NCBI GenBank assembly: GCA_012845835.1
Contig: JABAKD010000023.1
Span: forward strand, 10,147,840 to 10,211,839
Direction: 5' to 3'
DNA from: Undaria pinnatifida
Taxonomy: Eukaryota > Sar > Phaeophyceae > Laminariales > Alariaceae
Length of the DNA: 64,000 nt
The notes under the pieces are model-generated. The model saw only the letters and a program-made list of their open reading frames with translations. It had not been told where the DNA came from and ran no database searches. Positions 55,521 to 64,000 of the stretch are shown here, one piece after another. Every line of letters begins with the position of its first letter. Position 1 is the first letter of the stretch. Made by a program: the position numbers and the translations under genes.

Positions 55521-56461
55521 TTAATAGCAGACCCTAGGGACTGGCTAAGGGTGGCATTGGGCTAACAGAGGGTATCACGTCCATCATCAACGTATAACAT
55601 GTGGAAAAGATGGATGTGCCCACTGACACAACGGGACGCTTGATTGACACATGAAAGATGCCATAAGTCGTGAAAATGAAAATAAAGTGTGCTCGTTTTC
55701 CGCATGTCGTGAGAGCTTTGGTCAAGAATCCAGATTTCCCACAAAACGATCATTTACAGTAGTATTCGTATATTCCACGTATGGCGAAAAAGCTGAGGCA
55801 CTGTGAGGTGGGTATCTCCCGTCTACTTTTCCAGCGCCCCCCGCCCCTCCGCCGGAGAATCAGGTTTTGTATACGCGGCTGAGTTTCCGTCAGACAGCCT
55901 CAACAACCCGCAAACCAGAACCCCCACTCCCCTTAGCCTCGCGCAATAGTATCCCCGGCTAACTCATAATAAGTCCTTGTTTCGTTAGACTAGGGGGGCC
56001 CAATAAACAAATCCTTGAGCAACAAGACATTTTCTTTTCATATTTGACGTTTTTGGATGGGGGCGGTGTACCAGACAAGCCCCCCCCCTCCCCACATAGC
56101 CGTACGAAATCCTTTATTCACAATATCCCTACACTAGCGCCGAGATAAACGAACCAGAGGCTTTTCCGGGCGAAATGAGCCGACGGAAACCGAAAAAACG
56201 CGGCGAGACTTTTCTCTCCACCCCGGCGGACGTGCACGGACCGGGAAACAACTGACCTATCTATGCAGGTCCAAACCCTTTTAGAACCCACTAAAAAATC
56301 GTTGAAAAAATATCAAACCTAAAATTAAAAATAAATGAACGAAGCTCATTGGGGCAAAGTCTGGCCGCGTGCAGCGAAAGGACCTGCGAAGCGCACGGCC
56401 AAACATAAATCGGCGAAACAAATTTTGTATAGAAAATAACTCCTCAAAACCTGGTTCCAGG
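55521..56461. other. No gene recognised
   Basis: Moderately AT-rich, with C-rich patches near 55,838 and 56,085. No confident frame on either strand. Confidence 0.4.
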
Positions 56462-56491
56462 TAATTTGTCCCCAGATCTGGGGACAAATTA
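56462..56491. repeat. 30-bp perfect palindrome
   Basis: The left half, TAATTTGTCCCCAGA, is followed immediately by its exact reverse complement, with AGATCT at the centre. It lies 126 bases before the ATG of the downstream gene and could be a dimeric binding site or a cruciform; function unknown. A 10-bp stem (CAAAAACCTC/GAGGTTTTTG) follows at 56,538-56,563. Confidence 0.9.
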
Positions 56492-56617
56492 GACTGGATA
56501 ATAAAGTGCAAAGCGAACTTGGGTGGTCAAGGGGGGTCAAAAACCTCCAAACCGAGGTTTTTGCTGCTGTACGAGTAGTGCGCTCCAGTCTGTGTCTCTA
56601 CACACCAGCACCACACC

Positions 56618-58742
56618 ATGGCGCAACGGGCATACCCCGACGTCGTTGCCCTCGAAGCCTTCGAGGGCGGAGATGCTTCCGCTATCCACCAGCAGCTGAA
56701 GCAAGTTGCTGAACACCATGCTCCCAGGACCAGGGAATTTGCGTTCGATGCCGCAACCGCGGTCACCCGACGTGTTTGCTAGCATCAGGAACACCCACAG
56801 GCATTGCCCGGTGGCTTGTCCTCAAAGGAGCGCAAGGCGGCTGCCAGCGCACACCTTGGGCTTTGCGGGGCCAGTTTGGCGGCTGTGATCGCGGGAATCT
56901 GCTTCGACGACGTATCGGCAACGGCAGAGCGCAGGGGCGTCCAGCACACCTACAACGTCATGTGTAACCAGGTGCGTGTGTCCTTGAAGTTTGTGCGTGT
57001 GCTTGCTTTTCGCTGCCTGCCGCCATCTGCGTGCTTGGAGACTTCAAAGCACCATGTTCCCGGGATCGAGTGAGATAGAACCGCGCGCAAGGAACACCTG
57101 CTGCGGTAAAACTTGGGATGATTCAGGGTATGCCTATACTGCTGTTAGGGTTGGAGGTACCTGCTGTTGGCGCTGGTAGGGCGTCGTTCAAAGGCCCGGT
57201 GAAGGCTCCGCTCGACTCGTGCCACAACCTTCCATTTCACACCCTCGCAGTCATGTCGAGTACTGCTGCTAGTATTTCCTTGCTCTAATTCCAAGTGATA
57301 GTGTATTCCCAGTCTAATTCCAAGTAGTTTGTCCACAGGAAAGAGGTTGCCCATCTTGTTTTCATGTACAAGTACAGTACGAGTATTACTTGGTACATAA
57401 TACCAGTATTTGAGTGTAGCTGCTTGAAAACGGGGACAAGCCTAGAAGGGGACCCATATACCCTAGTCGTACGTGTTGGTTGTACAGCAACAGTGCAGTA
57501 GCACTGGCACCAAGCCGTAAAGGGTTAGTTGTATAACATGGCTAGGCTCATGCCATAGCGCTCACGATGTCATTTTATATTATACAACTGGTGCTAGCGT
57601 CTCTGCCAGCTGCCGGACGTGGTATCATGGTGATACGTGGAACAAGTTCAACAGCAGTACAGCAGTATTCGCACCTACCTGTATGACACTATCAATACCT
57701 CTTGGTATTGATTTTATTCTGGACGGGGAGCTTTTTCTCGCGCATCGTAATAATGTACCAGGTATCACATATGAAAACTGTACACCAGGTACACTGCTTA
57801 GACGAAGGATGCTGACAGCGTGGTATTGTTGCTGCCGTTGTGAGTAGAAGGGCCACTACGACGGAAGGCCCCAGGCATGATGTACCTGTGCGTGAGTAGT
57901 TGTAACTACGAGTGGTACGTATCATAACTGGTATGATAATCGTGGTATCGTTGTACGTACATGCATACCAGGTACATACGTACACTTGTGCTGCCACAGA
58001 CTACACAAGGCGGATATGTAACGACTGTTTTAATTTCATGTTTATGCACCAACAGATATTCACGACGATAGTTTCGCGCGATGCTGTACGTTTTCCATGT
58101 TGTACTCCTGTAGCGCGCAGTGCTGTAGTCGACCAAAACTTCACCTGGTAGTGGTGCAGAGTGCAGGGGTAGGTTATAGTTCCAAGTTCGCACCAACCGC
58201 GAAATGGAGCAAACCTGGTAGCACTTACCGGTACGGTACCTTGAGTTCCAAGTACCGTAGCAGAATGATGTAGGATTGCAGCAGTAGCAGTTGTCCACTA
58301 ATATTACCGAAGTCTTGCAGCTATTCTCTTCAGAGGGTAAACTTGACTGAAAACTAACGATTACAGCATCAACCACACGAAAGAGCCTAGCAATGTAGGT
58401 TGTAGTATAATTCTGCATGGGCGTACAGCAGTTGTCCAGAGCTGGGCGAGTAGCTGTATTTTGACGGCCACGGCAGTAGGCATACTGCTGGCAAGCGGTA
58501 CGAGGGTGTCAAAATACCACCCGTGTACATCGCATAGAAAGACCCCGCTCGCTAGTATTGTCGATGCGCCGGGCAGATACTCGCTCTTCGAATACATGGC
58601 AAACTGACTGCTGACACGGCTGCCGTACCCCTCTTTTCCGTCGCTTGGCGCTCAGGCGTGCTTCGACGCGTCCAAGGAGCTAAACGCGTTTGGGGCTGGC
58701 GTGCAACTCGAGCGCAAGGAGTGCTTCGCCCAAGCTTGCTGA
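56618..58742 (+). pseudogene. Two-exon gene of unknown function with in-frame TAG
   Basis: Exon 1 (56,618-56,971) starts at an ATG in good context (CACACCATGG) and reads MAQRAYPDVVALEAFEGGDA, then a helical stretch to TRRVC. A TAG follows at codon 55 (56,780-56,782). The same frame continues as HQEHPQALPGGLSSKERKAA, a small-residue hydrophobic segment (LGLCGASLAAVIAGICF) and HTYNVMCNQ, then a GTGCGT donor. The intron is about 1.7 kb; before its end are CTGAC branch-like sequences and a pyrimidine run ending CTCAG. Exon 2 (58,656-58,742) continues in phase 0: ACFDASKELNAFGAGVQLER then KECFAQAC and a TGA. Continuity on both sides of the TAG and across the intron argues for a real gene, now a pseudogene or a stop-gain allele, unless the region is spliced differently. 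I do not recognise the family. Confidence 0.5.
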
Positions 58743-60920
58743 GCTCTTTTCCCTGGGAATGGGGTAGTGGACGAATGGGTGGGGATTGCCTTCAACTCGT
58801 TGAATTTCGGCTGACCCGTCGCGGTCAACGTTTTCTACGACATGAATTATTTTTATATTTGCCGATGTCTTGTCATGACTGTCCGCACGTCAAGTTGGTG
58901 GGGCGAGGAGGTTGACAGTGACGGTATGCCGACGAAGGAAACTCAGTTGATGTGGCGATTGCTGCAAGCGCTGGCTTCTTTGTTAGCAATTGCGCGTCGT
59001 GTTGAATGAAGGTTTGACGCCGATTTACTGGAAATCCTACGCAGTTTGCGTCTCGTCTTTGTTAAAGCACCCAGTGTTCCATGACGCGCGCTGTTAGTTC
59101 ATGATGAGCAATCGTACGGTGGTGTGGGCTGCGTTGTTATCATCCAACCTGCAATATGAACTCGCCGCGTGTTATTTGGGGCTCGATAGCCACCTGCGGA
59201 ATACAGGGTGGTTTTCCTCGCTGTGTTTTCCCCCAAGTAGCACCGATGCTTCGCATCAGTTTATTGAGAGAATCGCAAGGCGCATCGTGCTGTCGCTCTT
59301 GAAACTGGGGTGGGGTGGCGCTTGAGACGACGGATAAGGGGGGCTTATTTTATAATAGGAAGAACCCCGTCTGCGGTTTGATTACTATGCGTTTTGACCC
59401 CGTGCCGGTGATGCGGACGCACGCACGCCAAATTTTTTCGACGGTTTCGAACGCCGCCGACCATTTGTTTATGTACTTGTCACATACACCACGAACTATT
59501 GTCTGACCGAAAATGCTGAGTGAGTTTCACGCGTCACAACGCTGACGTCAAGTCTCTCCGTCGGTGCATAAGTGACCTGTCTTGTGACCGCGACCCATAC
59601 CCCTCACATGTTGGCTACGCGTAACCTGCATTCTTTTTAGACGTAGCCGTCTTGCTCCTCTAAAAGAAAGACGTCGGGAGACATGTCAGTGTCAAGCTGT
59701 CTGCCAATGCATATCCAGCCGTCTAGACATATATTTCTAACCTCCCTGGTAGAAAACAAATCATAATATGTGTGGAAACCCCTGATATTTTTTTGTTTTT
59801 GTTCGGTTGTTTTACTCGTTTGATATGAGCTAATTTGAGATCATCGATATTCTGCATTTCAATTCCCATCTTTCTGTAGATCGGACTCGGAAACGTATCA
59901 AGATGCCTAATACAGGAAAACACAGAAAAACACACTAATTTATACGTGATTGTCAGGCGTTTTGGATAAAGCGGGGATTTTCGATACTGTCCCCTGATTT
60001 CTTCTGTCAAGGCTGTCTGTGAAGGTAGTTTCCTTCACGCAGTCTGTCAAGGGGTGAAAGTGCCGACATACGACATCTCTGCTCTAAAACGCCAGTTTTC
60101 AATTCAAAGTTTGACATGCCATGTGTTTGAGAAAGTGAGTCATGTTCTCCGTATCCCTATATTAGTAGACACATGCTCTGCGTCACAGGAAGGGTCGAGT
60201 AGTTTTTTATCACTCCCTTCCTTGCAATTGAGTTGTACGAAACTGCCAATGTGTAACGGTGTCTAGGCCTACTCGTTGCGCACCAAAAAAATCGTTTCTC
60301 ACGCTGGCGTATGAATAGCAAGTTGAATATTTTAACTTTATAGGCATTTTGGGTGCTCCTCGTGCATCATTCCTGCATCGCTATCAACTGTAGCGGACAT
60401 CGTGGTAATTAAAGTTCAAAACCTATCAAACGCTACCGCGCGAACACGCATTTTTTGTGATTAATCAGCCGATTGACATGTTTGGCGCTGTTCTAGGACT
60501 TGCAAACGAAGATTGTCTGCCTCCCAGGTAGTCCCCATAGCAAAGGCCGATACGCAAAAGACAAGAAAAATTACATGTCTCCGTATGTTGATCCCACGAG
60601 TGAATATGAACTCACGTGCAACCCCTCGCACCACCTACGCACCATGCCGACAGTATTGAAAGCACAACCGCATCTGGCAAATGACACCATATCCTGACAG
60701 CAGCCAAACCTCGGTGCACTCAATAACATTCCCCCCCCCCCCACCCCCTCCACCCCTAATAGTCTCCTCCGGCCATGAACCCTCGTCGACGTGTACGCCG
60801 ATCAAGAACAGAAACGCCGACGACGCGCATTTTGCATCGCGTAGCACCTACTCTTCTAGATAAGTCGGCAGGTTTATATCAACAGGGGACGCAGGGAGTC
60901 AGGCTTTGCAGAATTTGAGC
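58743..60920. other. Possible 3' UTR, otherwise no gene recognised
   Basis: The first several hundred bases are likely 3' untranslated sequence of the two-exon gene. Short frames at 59,101 and 60,054 show no domain. A poly-C block lies at 60,730-60,758. Confidence 0.35.
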
Positions 60921-61424
60921 TCAGGCCGGTCCCTGGGCGTGCCGTCCTAACGCCAACTTGCCGATGACATCCACAGTGAATCGGCCCAGGTTATTCTCGT
61001 CGAATCGCGGAAGAGATTTGAGCGTTGTTGGCGACGGTCGAAATTGCTCGGGGTAATCCGCCCCCTCCCTTCTTCGATGACATACGTCGTAGTCGAAACC
61101 TGTGCCCTCGCACTCGGAACGGCGGCAGTCTATGCTCTCGTCGCCTTCGTTGTCCCTGCCGTTGTACCCTTCCGCCCAATCCACACCCTTTATTCCTGAG
61201 CCGAACCACCGGCATTGGTCCATATCCTCTTTAGATGGCATACCAGCTGATCCCTCCATACTCCCCTTCTTGCTTCTTATGGCCTCCCCGTCCTCGCCCC
61301 CCTTTTCGCCTCCCATGCTGTCTTCCCTCTCGCCCCCCTTCTCGTCTCGTAAAATGTCGCCCCCCTCACCCCACCCCTCCAAATCTCTCCGCGACCGCCT
61401 CGTCGGCCTCTTCCCTTGCCTCAT
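60921..61424 (-). CDS. ORF of 167 aa, unknown; Gly/Glu-rich N-terminus
   Basis: A single uninterrupted frame from an ATG at 61424. The N-terminal half is basic, then rich in Gly and Glu (EGWGEGGDILRDEKGGERED and similar). The middle has spaced cysteines (DQCRWFG, SIDCRRSECEGTG, DYDVCHRRREGADY). The C-terminus is orderly: LPRFDENNLGRFTVDVIGKL followed by ALGRHAQGPA. No signal peptide or membrane segment. TTTATTTATGAA lies about 20-30 bases before the ATG. The complementary strand is also open for much of this length, so a shadow ORF is possible. I cannot assign a function. Confidence 0.35.
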   Translation of the reverse strand: MRQGKRPTRRSRRDLEGWGEGGDILRDEKGGEREDSMGGEKGGEDGEAIRSKKGSMEGSAGMPSKEDMDQCRWFGSGIKGVDWAEGYNGRDNEGDESIDCRRSECEGTGFDYDVCHRRREGADYPEQFRPSPTTLKSLPRFDENNLGRFTVDVIGKLALGRHAQGPA

Positions 61425-63491
61425 ATATTCTGTCTGTGGTTCATAAATAAAGCGTTAGGGGTGCGGGAGATATAGGTGTTAATATTTTGTAGATGTTAGT
61501 GCAGCGCAAGACTTCCGAAGTAGTGACTACATAGGCAACCTCCTGATCAACACGTGAAGAATGTTCTGCACTACGTCGTAGTCAGACCTTTGTGCCTCTT
61601 TATACCTGACACGAGCACATTCGGTGTTTGCGCGTGACGAGGAAGGGCTATACTCGTGATTGTTGCGGAATTTGGTCGTGTTGAAACTGTTTCATTCCTC
61701 CTACCGACTGAATGCTGCCAGCAATAACCCTTTGGATAGACAAGATGTATTCTTCAAGACAGATGAAAAAATACCAGGATGTTACCACCAGGACAACTTT
61801 ACCAAGGGCGATTTCGGTACGTCATAATTCTGCGCACTACCACTACATATCCCATATGGAGGGGAATAAATCTGGCAATAGTAAAAAATCTTACTGTATA
61901 TCGATGGCAACCTTACCCATATTAGGGTATTTATTGAAAAAGAATATTTCAAATACGTCAGCTTTGAGTTCAATCAAATTAGTCTAGTCTAGTCTAATGG
62001 TTTATAAAAAAATACTCGGAGTATCACGAACAAAATATACAACAATACCAGCTGAGAAATACATTAGCTATCATACAGTACCGGCCTGCTCGTAAGAAAC
62101 CAGAAATCGGGCTGAGCTAACCACCGCCCCAACATACAGAAATGAGTGTGGCATTCGCCACCCAGGCTGGTCACTTTCTCAATTTTTTACAAATCGAAGG
62201 CTGACTTTCTTCAAAGGAGCTTTCTTATGAGCGGGCCGGTACTGCGCTTCAGCTATTTTATAAAAACACAACCAACAAAATACGCCAGCTATGAGTTCGA
62301 TCGATACTCATCTTTCGAATTTGCATGATGCCCCGGCCTCGCGTTTTTACACATGTTTGTCGTCTATCATACAACAGCGCCACGATCACATCTACAAGTA
62401 GGAACCACACCAGTAGTACAGGTAGGTGTAAACACAGGATCACAATACTGAACGCAAAACTGCAAGGACTCTTTGCTATTATTATTAATATGAAAACGCG
62501 CTTTATGTTTCTGCCCATATCAGTACAGCCCTACGAGGGTATCTTCCTGGCGACTGATGACATGAAATGGCATCTCTACGACAACAGCACTCGCACAGCA
62601 GCGCCATCACCCTATCTGCGCTTACAACCACACCAAGGGTAGGAACATCAGTGCGTGCTACACAAGTACTTATACAAACAATAGCAGGGTACGCACAAGT
62701 ACAATCAACTTGTCGGTATGGCCACTCCTGTGTTTACACCCATAGCAGTGATAAACAAATGACGTAAATATAAGGGACATTTACTATTTATTATGATATG
62801 TAAATGTTCATTACATTTACATTCATGGCAGTAGCTATAACTGCAACGCCGTCCAGAAGCCACGAGGCCGTCTAGAAGCTCTCTACACGTTTCTACACCA
62901 TCACTGCTGGGTGCACACTACGAGGCCATCCCCCTGACAGCACCAGACACATTTGTACAACAACAGCACTCCTACCGCAGCATGAGCACGTACCGCTTGA
63001 CAACACCACCAGCTCATGTACTTGTACGACCACACCGGATTTACGTACACGAGTACAAGCCAAAGAGTATGCCTACAAACATCAGAAAGAAGACCAAATT
63101 AGACAGAAATATAAGGATTGTTTGGAGGATATATAAATATTGTAGCGCTCCTTACATTCCCGTTAGTAACTTCACCGCACTACTTGGGCATCCTACCACA
63201 CTCTGTTGTACGATCACACGTTTCTACAAAAACGGCAACAACAGCAGTAACACAGCAGCACAAGTACCTGCCGCTCACCACAGCACAACGACTTGCCGCT
63301 CACAGCAGCACGACGACAACCTGCCACTGACAGCACCGTCATCACATCTACACGTAAATCAACACCAATAGTACGAACAGAAGAACGCGCGACACACTGT
63401 ACATGAAGCGTTGTCGCCGAGGGAATGAAGAGTGTAATGCGATTACTCGTATGCATCATCTACATGGCGCACCTGTCGGTCGTTCCCCAGT
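61425..63491. other. No gene recognised
   Basis: AT-richer sequence with short frames. ACAACAGCA/CAGCAC runs at 62,575-62,600, 62,950 and 63,235-63,330 give spurious Thr/Ser-rich translations. Confidence 0.4.
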
Positions 63492-63776
63492 TTATCTGCT
63501 GCATTCACCGTGAAAAACCGAGTTTGCCAGCATTTCCTCCGCTTCTTGCGACACCGCTTTCCTGCCGTCCCAGTCAGTGCTCCCCCAAACCGCCTGAACG
63601 CATTCATCTACGATCTCAGCCCGGCAGTTCGCCGGTTTGCAGCTTTCCGCATACGAGTTGTGTTGGGGCAGGGACACCGAATGGAGGGCGCAGTATCCGT
63701 TGGGGAGCGCTTGTTTGATCTCCAAGCCACCTTGCAAGAATGCCGCACCACTAATCGCCGCCAGACAGACCACATC
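63492..63776 (-). CDS. Partial frame with OTU-protease-like motif
   Basis: The C-terminal part of a minus-strand frame open to 63,992 reads EDVVCLAAISGAAFLQGG, EIKQALPNGYCALHSVSLPQ, then KPANCRAEIVDECVQAVWGS and EEMLANSVF. PNGYCALHSV resembles the catalytic-cysteine motif of OTU cysteine proteases (typically DGNCLFRA), and RAEIVDEC resembles the following helix (LRxEIVDxx). If so, the cysteine of GYC is the nucleophile; the catalytic histidine would lie further C-terminal and is not seen before the stop at 63,492. OTU proteases cut ubiquitin chains, and OTU-like domains also occur in mobile-element proteins. The upstream part of the frame looks less protein-like, so the true start and possible introns are undetermined. 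The motif match is by eye. Confidence 0.35.
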   Translation of the reverse strand, partial: DVVCLAAISGAAFLQGGLEIKQALPNGYCALHSVSLPQHNSYAESCKPANCRAEIVDECVQAVWGSTDWDGRKAVSQEAEEMLANSVFHGECSR

Positions 63777-64000
63777 CTCTCTCGCAGCAAGTTCCTGCCC
63801 CGTACGACGGCCGAGTGTTCCCAGTCGCAGGTGTGTGTTGTGACTGTACCTAGCTCCTCCACGTCGTCCATGGTTCCTCCCTGGCGCCTCGTGGCTGCCT
63901 TGCGCTTGATGAGGAGTGTCTGCGGCGCCTTTACACCGGGAGTATCCCGAACCGACACGGCCGCACCACCACTCTTCGTGGCCCATCCTCATTGGTCGAC

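Overview
The window looks like repeat-rich, gene-poor nuclear DNA of a stramenopile, most probably a brown alga. This is an inference from four things: Copia-type, hAT-type and SINE-type elements lying together; predicted genes with GT-AG introns of 130 bases and about 1.7 kb; the high GC of the few coding stretches; and a scaffold gap of exactly 500 N. No rRNA, operon, CRISPR or bacterial signal is visible.

Layout. 1-4.9 kb: a spliced minus-strand gene of unknown function (1.28-1.96 kb), a non-autonomous hAT-like transposon with a perfect 8-bp target duplication (2,261-3,105), and a weak minus-strand ORF. 4.9-12.05 kb: a broken Copia-family LTR retrotransposon on the minus strand. 12.2-20.2 kb: a patchwork of two repeat families, called A and B here, nested in each other and arranged in opposite orientations around the sequence gap. 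20.2-21.7 kb: small inverted-repeat elements. 21.67-36.16 kb: a 14.5-kb LTR-bounded element (521-bp LTRs, TTTG target duplication) whose 13.4-kb interior has no recognisable gag-pol and consists largely of decayed tandem repeats. 36.3-37.5 kb: another A copy. 37.5-43.2 kb: short palindrome-bearing repeats, plus the one gene that looks whole, a small secreted cysteine-rich protein (39.86-40.37 kb, minus). 43.4-55.5 kb: two copies of a tRNA-headed SINE, further A and B copies, hairpins and a 468-bp tandem duplication. 56.4-58.7 kb: a 30-bp palindrome and a two-exon gene carrying an in-frame TAG. 60.9-61.4 kb: an ORF of unknown function. 63.5-64 kb: a reading frame with an OTU-protease-like motif.

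The genes do not form a pathway. Most of the window is mobile-element sequence of several ages. The most unusual objects are the 14.5-kb non-coding LTR element, the hAT-like element with two dozen ACGGT motifs, and the A-in-B-in-A nest. Every family assignment was made by eye, without database searches.
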